Notes: a model not told the origin generated them from the sequence alone. 64,000 bases of DNA from Gnetum montanum (GCA_015680685.1 MNCI01004650.1:106482-170481), one strand, 5' to 3'; positions 11,258 through 22,852 are shown, counted from the first letter of the stretch. Translations and numbers: made by a program.

Positions 11258-12691
11258 TCAGCATAGGTGGCCATCTCCCCCATGACTGAGTTGTAAGGGA
11301 GAGATCTGAAATAGTGAGTGAGGTTGCCTGCTGGTGGAGGCGTAATTTGCACTAGTTGTTGCAGCTTCACAAAAAGGTTTTGTTTGTTGTACATTAACCA
11401 ATAACCTTTTATCTGAGTTGTCAGGCTTATATATCATCATGGCTCCAGAGGGAAAGGTAGTATGAATAATATAAGGTCCTTCCCACAAGGTTCGAAACTT
11501 TGTACATTGGGGTACATGCGTGGGGTTCCAGTAAAGGACCATATCTCCTTGTTGGTAATTAAACCTCCAAATTCTTAAGTCATGACGTTGTTTACTATGT
11601 GCCTTGTGCAACTCATTTAATGATAGTGCAACTAATCTATTCTCTTCTAACATATTCAAAGTTGCTAGTTGTTGTTTTTGTGCTAGGTCGAGATCCAGGT
11701 GAAGTTCGCAAGCCATGGACAGTGTAGGGAGTTTTGGAAGTTTCCTGTACACTAGTTCATAGGGAGAATATCCTGTAGGGAGCTTCCAAGTGGAACGATA
11801 CGCCCAAAGGGTGTCGTTCAGTTTCGTGCTCCATTCTCACCTAAATTTGCTAATTTTTCATGTTAATATTCTAGTAATCTCCCTATTAGTAACCTCAGCT
11901 TGACGATTAGCTTGGGGGTGGTAAGGTGTGGTTAGTTTATGGTCAACCCCTAAGCATTGCATCAACTTTCTAAAGGTTGCACCCGTAAAATGTGTTCCAT
12001 TATCGAAAATAAGTGCACATGGCACACCAAACCTATTAACGGTTTTTTGTTGTACAAATCGTGCAGCTGTAGATGATGTGCAATTTGTTATAGCAGCTGC
12101 TTCAGCCCATTTGGTTAAGTAATCAACAACAACTATTATATATGCTTTTCCATTGGACATTGGTGTAATCGGTCCCATAAAATCTATCCCCCAGATGTCA
12201 AAGGGTTCTAAAGGCTAAATCCATTGTTGCGGACCCTCCATCCTAGCAATCATTCCCCCATCACGTTGGCAGTGCTCACAGGATTGGAAGAAATGATCGG
12301 CATCTTAAAATAGTGTTGGCCAATAATATCCTACAAGAAGGACTTTAGTAGTCATTCGTCTCCCAGCATAATGACCCCCACAGGGGCCCTCATGAGCATC
12401 CTAGAGAACTTTTAATTGATCTTGATTGGGTACACACCATTGAACCAAGCCATCAGGGTAGACTTTATAAAGTTGTCCCCCGATTTCCATGAAGTATTTG
12501 ATTTTGTGAAGAAAATATTGTTTCTTCCTAAAGTCTAGTCTCTGTGGTATTTGTTGTGAAGTGAGATAAGTGAGAATGCTACTATAGTAGTTTACTTCTA
12601 TGGGTTGATTATTTATTACACAAGAAAAGAGGGTTTCATTAGGAAAATGGTCAGATACTATATATTCATCCTCTTTGTTGTCCCAACGCAA
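11258..12691 (-). pseudogene. integrase of the Athila-like element, broken
   Basis: Integrase inserts the cDNA copy into host DNA. Reading right to left, a remnant of the N-terminal HHCC zinc-binding domain (GGHYAGRRM...SCEHC, about 12400-12270) is followed by the catalytic core. The first Asp lies in [10 protein letters not shown], the second in LIFDNGTHF, and the Glu in RQAEVTNRE, exactly 35 residues after the second Asp, so the DD35E triad is complete. The C-terminal part (11258-11752) contains WRFNYQQGDMVLYWNP and KFRTLWEGPY, the usual post-core 'GDxVL...K..WEGPY' pattern. Stops near 12400, 12310 and 11850 break it into three frames. No chromodomain follows. Confidence 0.85.
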
Positions 12692-13927
12692 CCGAGATAG
12701 GTGATCGGCGACTACGTTCTTGGTGCCTTTGCGGTCTACAATAGTTAAATCAAACTCCTAAAGAATCACCAGCCAACGTATGATACGTGGGCTAACCATT
12801 GGCTTATTCATAAGGAACCTAATTGCACTATGATCTGTATGGATATAGACATTGTAACCCAATACATAGTGCCTAAATTTATCCAATGCAAACACAACAA
12901 TCATTAATTCCTTTTCTGTAGTCGTGTAGTTAAGTTGTGCATCGGTGATACTCTTACTAGCACAGTGGATGTAATAAGGTCATTTTTATTCATCTAGTTG
13001 TGTCAGTATAGCTCCTAAGGCATAATTGGACGCATTGGTCATGATATGGAATAGTCTGGACCACTCAGGCACTTGTAGAATGGGAGTTTCCACAAGCCTC
13101 TGTTTGAGAGCTTGGAATGCTTGTTCACATTCCCTAGTCCATTCGAATGGTGCATCATTTTTTGTTAATTCTACCAACAGTTTGGCAACTTTGGAAAAGT
13201 TTGCAATAAACCTCCTATAGTAGCCAGTGTGTCTAAGGAATGACCTAACGTCTTTAACAGTTTCTGGTTGTCGGGTGATTCCTTGGATGACTTTAGTTTT
13301 TTCTGGATCTACCACAATTCCTAATTCCGAAATTTTGTGCCCCAACACGATGCCCTCTTAAACCATCAAATGGCTCTTCTGCCAGTTGAGCTTGAGGTTG
13401 GTTTCAACACATCGTTTCAATACTTTCTCTAACTAATTGAGGGCTTGGTCAAAGCTCGTCCCATAGGTGGAGAAGTCGTCCATGAAGACTTCTACTCCAT
13501 TACCTATTTTCTGTTAAAAAATGCTTAGAACTAAACGTTGGAATGTGGCAGGTGCATTGCACAAGCCAAAATGCATTTGTTTATATGTGAACATTCCCCA
13601 AGGACTGGTGAACATTGTTTTGGCTTGGTCTTCTGGTGCAATTCGTATTTGGTTGTACCCACTATATCCTTCCAGAAAGCTATAATAGCGATGCCCTGCT
13701 ATAGTGTCTAAGACTTGGTCCACAAATGGCAGTGGGAAATGGTCTTTGAATGTTGCCATATTTAATAGCCTAAAATCTATACATACCCTCCATTTACCTC
13801 CTTTTTCTGGTATGATGACAAGAGGACTAACCCATTCGCTGTCAGCAATAGGGTAAATGAACCCTGCTTTGAGAAGTTTCTCTAGTTCCTCTTTTACTAT
13901 TTGTTTTAGTTTTAGGTTCAATCGCCT
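12692..13927 (-). pseudogene. reverse transcriptase and RNase H of the Athila-like element, broken
   Basis: These domains copy the element RNA into DNA. The RT frame 13514-13921 reads KQIVKEELEKLLKAGFIYPI, WVSPLVIIPEKGG, CIDFRLLN, DHFPLPF and FGLCNAPATFQR. After a stop at about 13513 the catalytic box appears as VFMDDFS, with both aspartates kept. The connection domain continues at 12986-13348 (GHKISELGIVVDPEKTKVI, FLRHTGYYRRFI). In RNase H the first catalytic Asp of the usual 'DAS' is Asn (MTNASNYALGAIL). Further pieces follow at about 12970-12690, including a HTDHSAIRFL motif and VVADHLSRL. Several in-frame stops separate the pieces. The sequence is clearly of the Athila/Tat type. Confidence 0.9.
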
Positions 13928-14927
13928 CTAGGGTTGCTTGCAAGGTTTCATAGAGGGGTCTATATAAATCCTATACTGGCATATCCAAGGATCTATTCCA
14001 GTTAATTCAGGGTACGACCAAGCAAAGGCGGTTGACCACTTTTTTATCACCCTTAGCAAACTTTCTTTTTGCATGGGTACGAGCTTTGCGTTGATGATCA
14101 CCGATTTTTCATTTTTAAGGGTCACGTATTCCAGACCGGTGGGTAACGATTTTAACTCTAGGGGCTCTTGTTTAAACTCCTCAGGAATCTCCAACTTCAC
14201 CCAATTAATATCTTCGGAGTTAAAGGCTGGAAGTTGGCAACGGACTTGCTCTAATATGTCTGCACTTTTAAAGTAAGCACTAGTTATTCCCTCAGCTAGT
14301 TCCATGCAGGTAGTTGGGTTGTTATCTTTATCAGCCATCAGCCACTGGGTGCTTTCTTGTTGTGTGGCTGTTGCATATAGGCACTTTTGTATATCAATTT
14401 CCCATGCACATCGATCACATGCAGGCAATGTTAAACTTTGCATTACCCATGATTTCTTCATGCCAGGACACCCTGTGTCACTATATGCGATGCATGGAAC
14501 TCTTTTCCTCTCAATTTTCCCAAACGTATTTGCCTTGGATATTTCTAGGGAAAGGTTGTGAATTCCTAAGCATGCGTCGATTGTATTTAGCCACTCCCTT
14601 CCCATTATAATTGGGAAATCCCCTTTGTCATTGTTTATTTGGATCACTAGGAAATCAGCTGGATATGACCATCCACCGACAGTGGTAACAATGTCCTCAA
14701 CCTGTCTCAAAGGAACAGTGATGGATTGGTCAGCCAGCTCTAGGCAAATGTTGCTCTTCTTAAGTGGAGGTAGGTTCTAGGTTTTATACAGTTTTTGTGA
14801 GATTAAGTTGACCCCGGAACCTGATTCAAGAAGAGCCTTATGGGGTTCATTCCTAACAACTTGGAGGTAAACTAAGGGGACTCCAGGATCCAATAATTTC
14901 TCTGGAAGGTGGCCGACCTTGATCTAG
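13928..14927 (-). pseudogene. aspartic protease and linker of the Athila-like element, broken
   Basis: The protease releases the polyprotein parts. The active-site segment lies near 14800-14840 and reads ALLESGSGVNLIS, so the catalytic Asp of the usual D-S/T-G (or D-L-G in Athila) is Glu. The C-terminal flap partner is FPIIMGREWLNTI near 14610, equivalent to the family's 'ILGRPFL'. The open frame 13928-14710 (260 codons) also carries the linker to RT, ending in YPELTGIDPWICQYRIYIDPS, which resembles the sequence just before RT in this lineage. A stop separates the active-site segment from this frame. A functional protease is unlikely. Confidence 0.75.
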
Positions 14928-17443
14928 TCAGTTACTGTATGTGTTAACATAACTGTATGCATTGGATGTGATTTCGCTGCTAGAGGATTTCCCGAAATTG
15001 TGTTGGGCACGGGGGGTGTTAGGATGCTTAACCGCTTGTGAAGGCGAAGGCTTGGTTGGATTGTTGGTCCTAAGGAAGGGTCTTCTTAGTGAACGATTAT
15101 TACAAGCAATCGATATTGGAGGATTGGGAGCCTTCGCAGGATTAGGTTGTCGTGGTTGAGTGGGATTTACTCTAGGCTTTGTTGGAGCGGTTGGTGGTGT
15201 GGCCACAGGCGCAAGAGATGCGGATGGATTTGGAGGATATCATGGGTATGGGACATTTCTCGAAGTAGAAGGAGTCCTAAAATATTTCTGAACTTGGTAG
15301 TAACATGGAGGTTTTATGTGACCCGTAGAGTCACCTGGGGAAATTGGCTACTACGCATAATATCCATAAGGGTTAGGCTGTCGGTAAGGGTACTGTTGTT
15401 TTGGCCATGGCATCCCCCATGACTGTGGGTATTTCCATTGCTGATGCTGTCCAATGGGTTGAGGTGGAGTTCCACTTGGATAATACATTAGTGGTTGGTG
15501 GAACTACCTTGGGTTACCTTGTGGATAAGACAACCTTCAGGGTGTTTTCCATTGATTAAGTCTTAGATTTACTGCATACACCCCAGACTCCTGTAGATGT
15601 GAGATAATGGGGCAACATCCCTTAGGATGTTCATAGTAGTAGACCTCACATCCACCATCATCGTCTGTGCCAGAATCTGCAGCCACATCGGAGTTAGTGA
15701 TTTTTCCCTTACCCTTGTTATGTGCAGGGCTTAAATCTCTCCTCTTGTTCTTTCCTTTGTTACTACTTTGCTCTACCTTAGACTCTTCTACAATTTTCAA
15801 GACTGTTTCTATTCTTGAGTCCAAGGAATCCCACATCTGGTCTATCTTAAATTTTGGATCGGCAAGGTTTTCCGATTCACCAACTCTTTGATTGGTGACT
15901 TATACTCTTCATCACAAAATTTCACTCCCTTCTTTCGAAGCAAGGGATCGTGGTTGTACTCCTCTGCACTTTCCCTCTTACGTAGCTCATCCTCTTCTTG
16001 CGCTACTTGTTTCAACAAACTTTCAACTTCATGGGCTCTAAGTTGGAAAAGTCTCCCTTGGGCGTAAGTCCCAAGAGTTCTTATCGTTTCATTCCTTAGC
16101 CCATCCACGATGTGGAGAAGTTGATCCCACTTAGCGTACCCATGGCCTGAGCAATGATGTAGCAATGTATAGTAGCAGGCCATGGTAGCATCTAAGGGTT
16201 CATAAGCACCTTTTTTCCAGCCTTGGATCTGCTTACGCAAATTGGACACTCTAGAGTACGATTGATATTTTTTGTTGAACAGTTCAAGCATCGTACTCCA
16301 CCTCCTGATGGTTTCTGGTTCTAAGGACCAGTACTAGCTCTCTGCTTCTTTGGTGAGTGTCATTGGGAACAACTTAAGCTTATACCACTCACTGTCTATA
16401 TTCTGCAAGTCACAAGCATCGTGGAATGCCTGCAAATGATTTTGTGGATCAACATTGTATCCCCTTTCAAATCGTGGGATGTTGTTCATGTCTAATCATT
16501 TGATCCGACTATCCTTCAAATGCCTTGTGGGAATCCTAACTGCCTCTGTGATATCAAGCATACTTCGGATTACAAGTAGGGGTTTGTCCTGATTATCTCT
16601 GTCATGATGTCTATGATGTCTTTATGGTGGTTCCCTACTCTCCCTACGTCCTTACCCTTCTCCTCTCTCTCGACTTTCTCGTCAAGGTCTTTCATCCTTT
16701 TTACTTTTATCCTCCCCTTTATGTTCATGGTGGCTGCACCCAGATGTGGAAGGAGAGGGTGAGTGATGTGAAGAAGGGGAAGAAGAAGGGGAACCATTAC
16801 CATGATGATGTTTCTTGCCTTCTATTCGGCTGCTACAGCCCCAATCGTTGTGACAATCAAAGTGCCCGTCCTTAGCATGAGTGGTTGTTCCCTCTATGAA
16901 CAGTTGGTGTTCACGGGTAGTAGAACCAGGGATATGGATCGTTGATCTTATGTTCTGATACCCTTCCTCCTCACCATCGTTAGGAGGGGGAACATCCTTT
17001 GCTAAAGAACCCATGACAAGGGGTTTCTCATCTCCTATTTCGCTAAGGACGTGCGGGGCTTTGCCCTTCAGAAAAGTATGTTGACTCTCCTACCTTAAGT
17101 CTCGAATACATTGGGCATCTTTGGGATAATAATCCCTCATGTCAAAATCATCCACAACGTATTTAGTGTAATGTTCTTGCATGCCAATCTGTACCAAGGC
17201 ATGGAAAAGCATGTTAGGGACTAATCAATCTGGGGATAACACAATGTTACCTTGCAAATCTCTCCACCGAAGTTGTTCGTCTTGATGGAGAACAAAAGTA
17301 AAATCTGGAATATACTCATCGGGATGAGTATATGTCATCTTATATTGTTGAGGTACTAGCTGATCTTGGTTATGTCTTTTATGTTGCCGACTGTCTCTAG
17401 TATGATCCTTAGGTGGTGAGTTGCTCTTATGAGAAGAAAGCAT
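14928..17443 (-). pseudogene. gag of the Athila-like element, broken
   Basis: Gag forms the virus-like particle. The N-terminal piece (17225-17443) starts MLSSHKSNSPPKD. A Ser/Pro/His-rich piece follows (16682-17014, with GNGSPSSSPSSHHSPSPS). The conserved retrotransposon gag core is at 15842-16291: LFNKKYQSYSRVSNLRKQI, then LLHHCSGHGYAKWDQLLHI and VDGLRNETI, matching the 'F..KY.......LR..I......E.L..AW..F..LL..CP.HG...W.....F..GL' pattern. Further on, GCEVYYYEHPKGCCPIISHL (near 15620) replaces a regular zinc knuckle and recurs in copy B as CIYDYLKNHCPVMSHL. A Pro-rich tail runs to about 14928. There are at least six stops or frame changes. Confidence 0.8.
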
Positions 17444-17564
17444 TTTGATTGGTGTGCTATATGACCATTATAAAACTTTTTTTTTGATTAACCTGAAGGT
17501 TCGTTAAGGCTCACAACGATGTGAGTGATATCCCTTATGTTCTATTAGGCGCACAAACACTTAG

Positions 17565-17582
17565 TCCCTAGCAACGACACCA
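17565..17582 (-). promoter_or_regulatory. primer-binding site, tRNA-Asp type
   Basis: On the minus strand TGGTGTCGTTGCTAGGGA follows the LTR end after one base. It agrees at 14 of 18 positions with TGGCGCCGTTGCCGGGGA (tRNA-Asp, from memory), and all four differences are C-to-T or G-to-A transitions. This site type is usual for Athila elements. Confidence 0.75.
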
Positions 17583-17583
17583 A

Positions 17584-18552
17584 TGATGAGTGGCGAGGTA
17601 CCCCTACACTCAACCATACAAAACGAGTGTAGCACGTGCAATCCGATCGAACTCTACAAACTAAATGCCTAAACACCCCATGGAACACTTGGGGTTAATC
17701 ATTCCTTGTCTTCTCAGACTTACTTTTTGTTGTCACGGTGTATGGTTAAGTAAGTCTGAGGTATATGATTTTTTTGGTCTTTTCAAGTTTATCTCCTATG
17801 CTAAAGGATGAAGGGTTGAGAGAACTAACTACTCTAACTAATTTCCTAAGTCTAAATTAACTAGCGTCATCATCCGTTCCCACTTACCGTACACACCCTG
17901 AATTGTGCAATTGTGGCTACCAAACGCTAATCGTTACTGGGATTATCACATGTAACGCATGTGCTCGAAGTGGTCATACTGAGGCACCTAACTAGCCTAA
18001 GTGTGACGAGTAGCTGATTCCGTGACTAGCCGTACACATCCGTAGATGCTCGTAATCAAGTTGTACTCATCCCATGTTCTAGGAGATAAGGGTGGGAGAA
18101 TCTAATCGCGATGAGTAGCCGATTCCTTGGTTAGCCGTACACATTCGTCAATGCTCCTAACCAAGTTGTACTCATGCCGTGCTGCTAGGAAAGCAATAAA
18201 TAAATTAAATAAACCTATCCATGTACTGCAACGTTTATCCACAAAGTTCATCTTTATTTCCGTACACAACTTGCGTTCAAGTACAAAGCTGCTCGAATAA
18301 AGAATCGTTCACTTGGGGAACTCCTACTATGGGCACATGAAAAATATTCTATCTCTGGGGTGATCAATCCACTAGAGCTTCACTACTTCTAACCTCTATA
18401 TGAAAATGACGGGAGTGCCGCCTCTTATTTATAGATTTGATGATGAACCGCGATATCGCGTACGCGATATCGCAGGGAACAACGTGATATCGCAAGGGAT
18501 GCGATATCGCAGTGACCGCGATATCGTGGCTAGTGCATATCGCATCTCATTA
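17584..18552 (-). repeat. 5' LTR of the complete Athila-like element
   Basis: 969 bp, TGATGAG...CTCATTA; the last CA has mutated to TA. U3 at the right end (about 18450-18540) contains five or six copies of GATATCGC and perfect palindromes such as GCGATATCGC, about one unit more than in the 3' LTR. A TATA-like TATAAATA reads on the minus strand near 18425-18432. Confidence 0.9.
18450..18530. promoter_or_regulatory. palindromic GCGATATCGC array in Athila-like U3
   Basis: Within 80 bases the sequence contains CGCGATATCGCG, ACGCGATATCGC, GTGATATCGC, TGCGATATCGCA and CCGCGATATCG, all variants of one dyad-symmetric 10-mer. They lie upstream of the TATA box in the element's sense, where retrotransposon enhancers sit. 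The 3' LTR has fewer copies. Confidence 0.6.
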
Positions 18553-18557
18553 GATGT
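18553..18557 (+). repeat. 5-bp target-site duplication (GATGT), right copy
   Basis: Identical to 8575-8579. The viral coat-protein-like region resumes directly after it. Confidence 0.9.
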
Positions 18558-19270
18558 CTTCCAACACCATTTGCTAGCTACTATAGAGGTCAGCTTCAAA
18601 ATGAGAAAAAATATCTCGAAGAGATGAGTTTTAGCACCATTCATTAGTTCCTAGAAAAGGTTACGAAGGATCTATGTGTCCAACAAAAAACACAGAAGTT
18701 AGTAGGTTTGCTTACTAAACAAATAGGTAAAGACTTATGTTTACAAATGTGTCCTGAGGATAACTTTTTGCAATTAATTAAAAATAGAAAACATAAAAAT
18801 GAGCCATGTGAGTGTAGACTAATACAACGTTATTCATGTAAGTATTCCAAACCCAAGAAAGTCTAGAAAAATAAATCTCAATCATAAATAAAATGCAAAA
18901 ATTGGCCGCAAAAGCCATTTAAAGGGATGTTCAAATGGAAAAAAGGGCCATACAAATCTAAAGAAGTTAGATGTTTTATCTACTCAGGGAAACACTATTC
19001 TAGTCAATGTTCAAAGAAAAATGATCATCTGCATAAGATCAATTTTATTGAAACAATGAAAATTACAGAGGATGATTTCTTCTTAACATATGACTTTGAC
19101 TTATCTTTTTCAAATAGGGATATTTATCTTGAGTCATCAGATCAATAATCTAGCGAAGTAGAATTTGAAGAAATTCCATCTTACCATAATGAACCAGGAG
19201 TAGTTGATTATGATACTAATTCTTCAAGTTACATGTACCATGTTTATATGAATGAAGGATCGGAAAGTGA
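18558..19270 (+). pseudogene. caulimovirid coat-protein-like region, 3' part, with degraded zinc knuckle
   Basis: Continuation of the region cut at 8579. Near 18967-19015 the translated sequence is VRCFIYSGKHYSSQCSKK, which resembles the CxCx2Cx4Hx4C RNA-binding knuckle of caulimovirid coat proteins ('CFxCGxxGHxSxxCxxK'). The second Cys and the Gly-His spacing are lost. A Lys-rich stretch precedes it and an acidic Ser/Asp-rich tail follows (about 19090-19270), again usual for these coat proteins. The one clear open piece is 18927-19148 (73 codons). Stops before and after break the frame. Confidence 0.6.
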
Positions 19271-19700
19271 TGACCTCTATGAATGAGATCCAACTTATTC
19301 CCTGTTAAAAAGCCAACTTAGACAATTAGAGAAAAAATGGCAAAAAGTTCCTCTAGAAGACTTACACAAGTTTAAGGCCTATAAATAAAAAGTAAAAAAT
19401 AAAAAAAATGAGATAGAGGCTCATAAAAAAATTATTGAAGAATCAATAGGGCTATATCAAGATTCTCAAAATCCTAATGAAGAAGAGTTTTTAGAAGACA
19501 CTCATAATTCTAGAGAACCAATCATACAGGAAGTTTCTGCCAATGTCCAAACATCTATGTGGTGATAATTCCACATAAAACAACTCAAAAAATATCTCCA
19601 ACAAGTCATAGAAGAATTAGAACAATTAGAACAACAAGAAGAAAGTTGGCAGCAATACAAATATGAAAAAGAAACAAAACAGGTAAGTGTCATTCTAGAA
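19271..19700 (+). pseudogene. charged coiled-coil-like linker of the viral polyprotein
   Basis: The plus-strand frames here are Lys/Glu/Gln-rich with heptad-like Leu spacing (QLRQLEKKWQKVP and, near 19600-19680, a Leu/Glu/Gln-rich stretch). Several in-frame stops occur. By position it joins the coat-protein-like region to the protease. It has no catalytic motif. Confidence 0.4.
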
Positions 19701-21555
19701 GTCAATTACCTGCCTTTTCCTTTACAATATCATGGCCTAAATACCATAGATATCAAATAGACTATTTCTTCGATACAGGGGTAGAGGTTTTTCTCACTCA
19801 AGAAGAAACTATACCTCTCTATTTTTGGGAAGAAAAAGAGCCATCTCACATTTCTTTCAGCATCCAAAAAAGACTTCTAACGAAACAAGCTAAACTCCTT
19901 GTATTAATGACAAATAATAAAATAGTATATTTTAAGGTTTTCCAATTTCTTTTGCCTCCATATGATTGGTTAATAGGTTCTAATAATTTACAAAATTATA
20001 ATATAGCAATTACAAAACAATTCATCTGCTTAGATAATTATAGTTTTACTAAGATAAATGCTAGATAGCAATTTAAACACCAAAAAATCCCAAAAATAAA
20101 TTCCAAAAGAGAAACATGGATTGTCAATCAAATTGAAGTGCATCAACTAAGTTTTTAGGATATCAAAACACAACTGTTACAATTTTCCAATGATGATCCC
20201 ATAGTCTTTTGACACAAAAAGGAACACTAGTGCCAAATTGACTTACAAGAAGGAGTAAAGGTAAAGGCTACAACCCAACATATAGGGATGTCCCCTAGTC
20301 TTAGAAAAGAATGTAAATCAGAAATTCAAGAATATTTACAACGAAAATTAATTAGACCAAGCACTAGCATGTTTGCTTGTGCTGCTTTCTTTGTGAATAA
20401 ACAAGCTGAATTAGTCAGGGGCAAAAAATGATTAGTTGTTAATTATAAACCCTTGAATGATATAATTAAGTCTGTTCAACATCATATTCCCAAAAAAGAT
20501 GATTTGTTTCAATGTCTGCCTCATACTAATATCTATTCCAAGTTTGAATTGAAATCAAGTTTCTGGTAGATACAAGTCCATGAAACAAATCGTTAGAAAA
20601 TTGCATTCACAGTCCCAGGAGGACTTTACGAATGGAATGTTTTACCCTTTGGTATAAAACTGGCTCCATCCATTTTTCAGAATATGATGGATTCTATTTT
20701 CCATTCTTATCCATTCATATTAGCATATATAGATGATATATTAGTTCTTAGGAAATCTATAAAAGAACATATAGAGCATTTAAAGGTTTTTGCTGATCTT
20801 GTAAAAAAAATGGTCTTGTCCTTTCACCCAAAAAAATGAAAATTAGACAACCACAGATAGAGTTTTTAGGATTAAAAATTTTAGTAAGAATCATTTAGTT
20901 GCAACCTCATATTATACAAAGTATAATTAAATTTCCAAACATATTAGAAAATAGATTACAAATTCAATGCTTCTTAGGTTGTATAAATTATGTTTCTGGT
21001 TTCTTTAAAGACATTTCCCAAGAACGAGATGTGCTTAATCAGCTGTTACAAAAACATTCTCCTCCATGGAATGATCGATGCACTGAGGTTGTCAAAAAGA
21101 TTAAGCAAGTTTGTCAAAATTTTCCCCCACTATTTCTCCCAAGAAAAGGAAAATCTATTCTTGAAACAGATGCCTCTAAAATGTTTTGGGGAGCCACATT
21201 GAAACAAGAATAGAACCATACCATTAGAATATTTAGGTATGCCTCAGGCAAGTTTAATGAAGCACAACAAAAACATCACAGTTCACATAAAGAGCTACTT
21301 GCCATCGTTAAATGTATTGAAAAATTCTGATTATTTTTCCAACCACAACGATTTATTATCAGAAGAAATTTGAAGCATTTTGACAAGTACCTACAGTCCA
21401 AAAATCTCTCTAAGGTGGCTCATACATGGCTTATTCGATGGATTTTGTTTTTAGCTAACTTTGAATTTGATAGTGAATATCTTGAAGGGAATAAAAATTG
21501 CTTAGCTGATTTTTTTACTAGGGAATTCCAGTTCCCTAGTCCTACTAATGTTTAA
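19701..21555 (+). pseudogene. caulimovirid protease, reverse transcriptase and RNase H, broken
   Basis: The viral replication module. The protease segment shows DYFFDTGVEVFL near 19760 (D-T-G active site) and DWLIGSNN near 19965. RT begins about 20290; its recognisable blocks are FFVNKQ, VNYKPLND, FTVPGGLYEWNVLPFGIKLAPSIFQ in pieces, and the catalytic AYIDDILV near 20730 with both aspartates kept. RNase H starts with a FLPRKGKSILETDAS region near 21140-21175 (the ETDAS aspartate is kept), followed by SHKELLAIV near 21290. A last open piece ends ...LADFFTREF near 21530, the usual end of caulimovirid RNase H. In-frame stops occur near 20429, 20568, 20595, 20898, 21211 and 21328, so no functional enzyme can be made. 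The RT type and the absence of integrase separate it from the Gypsy elements. Confidence 0.85.
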
Positions 21556-22503
21556 AGTCTGTACAAAATTATTATGAGGTGAAAGATGGAATCTTCATTC
21601 TTCTAGGCGTTTACGTCCATGTACTACTCATGAAAGGTTTCTTAGTTTTTCGTAGTATTTTGCTGAGACTACCTAACATCAACATAGCTGGGAAGAATTC
21701 TACTCATTAACTAAAATCCATCAACCTGAATCATCCATCCCTCAAAGAATTTTTACTGCTTATTCTGCTCCTTATATCTAAACCACTAGAACAACTATTC
21801 CCTCTTCCTACATCCATTTAGCTACCAATGTCAAAATCAGTCACCTTGATTTTGAAAGATGGGATAATAATGGTTGTCTTAACTAGCCATACTATCAACC
21901 CAGTGATTTCCATTTTTACCGTATTGAGTTTAATCCTCAATCCATGCCATCTACTAATTCCACAATGTTTTGATCCTAGTGTACACATTTTGGTCATGCC
22001 CCTGTTCATCTTCCTCCAAATTATCTAGGATATCTCAGGGCATGCCTGGCTGAACATCATGGCAATTTTTCATTCTATAGTAGTGCTACAACTGTGGCCT
22101 GGAATTTCATACATATGGCCTCCATTCCTATTTATTTTCTTGTCACATGTATCACTAAAAGAACTGACTAGCAGAACACATGGGGCCAAGCATTCTATTA
22201 GGATGTGTATATGGCCAATATGTATGAAATCTAGCATCATTGTCATGTCAACATGAAAGTGCCTTATATGCTAGAATTGTATTATCAAAACTGCTGTATT
22301 GAAAAATATCATGTTGCAGGGAGAAAAGAACCCAAAATCTATCTAGTTGGACTTCACTCAGAGGGATCCTATGCCAGTATAAGTAGCATGCCTTTAGATT
22401 CTTCAGAGCATCATGATTTTAGTTCGGATGACTTTCATAATAGAGTAGTTGATTTAGAAGGAGAGGATGTTGACTTCGGTCCAAATAGTCCTCCATCACG
22501 CTG
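21556..22503 (+). pseudogene. unassigned 3' region of the endogenous caulimovirid
   Basis: About 950 bases between RNase H and the promoter region. One coherent but stop-riddled reading can be followed through most of it; the last piece, 22253-22504 (83 codons), is open and ends in a Ser/Asp/Glu-rich tail. In caulimoviruses this position holds a transactivator/inclusion-body gene, whereas many other genera have nothing here. I could not recognise a transactivator motif. It may be a lineage-specific gene or a polyprotein extension. Confidence 0.4.
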
Positions 22504-22600
22504 AAAATGTTGTTTGCCACAATCTCAATAATGTTGAACTGAATCTTAAAAACTAGATCATCCCAACTAGCTTCCAATATCTTAAGTCAGTCCATAATGC

Positions 22601-22608
22601 TATAAATA
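22601..22608 (+). promoter_or_regulatory. TATA box of the caulimovirid pregenomic promoter
   Basis: TATAAATA in the intergenic stretch upstream of the terminal repeat. It is the position expected for the promoter of the full-length viral RNA. The downstream leader is rich in short AAGT/GTAAG repeats. Confidence 0.6.
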
Positions 22609-22852
22609 GTAGTGTAGTAGCATAAGCAAAGGGCATAAGAAAGAAGCATAGGTGAGTAGTAGTAAGTTTGCAAGTGTGAGTTTGTAAGTCTACAAATGTG
22701 AGTCTAAGTCTGCAAGGAGAAGATATCAGTTTCTTGATGCTCTCTGCTCAGAAACTAAGCATTCTCTCCTCTATTGAAAGAGAAATCATTCTTTGGTGTG
22801 CCTTGCTCAAGGACAAGCATTCCTTTCAGTCTTTGTAATTCTATTTGTGTGC

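Larger units (their letters stand above)
8580..18552 (-). mobile_element. complete Athila-like Ty3/Gypsy LTR retrotransposon (9,973 bp including a gap)
   Basis: The element reads right to left: 5' LTR 17584-18552, tRNA-Asp-type priming site 17565-17582, gag about 17443-14928, protease about 14850-14580, RT-RNase H 13950-12700, integrase 12690-11258, a non-coding 3' region with a 552-bp gap, polypurine tract 9513-9525, 3' LTR 8580-9512. The 5-bp duplication GATGT is perfect. The gag-PR-RT-RH-IN order defines Ty3/Gypsy. The priming site and the RT sequence (DHFPLPFVDQVL, FLEGYSGYNQIRIAPEDQ, FGLCNAPATFQR) place it near Athila/Tat; no chromodomain is visible. Scattered stops and altered catalytic residues make it non-functional. 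The LTRs differ at roughly 9% of positions over the first 420 bases counted by eye, so the insertion is not recent. Confidence 0.9.
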
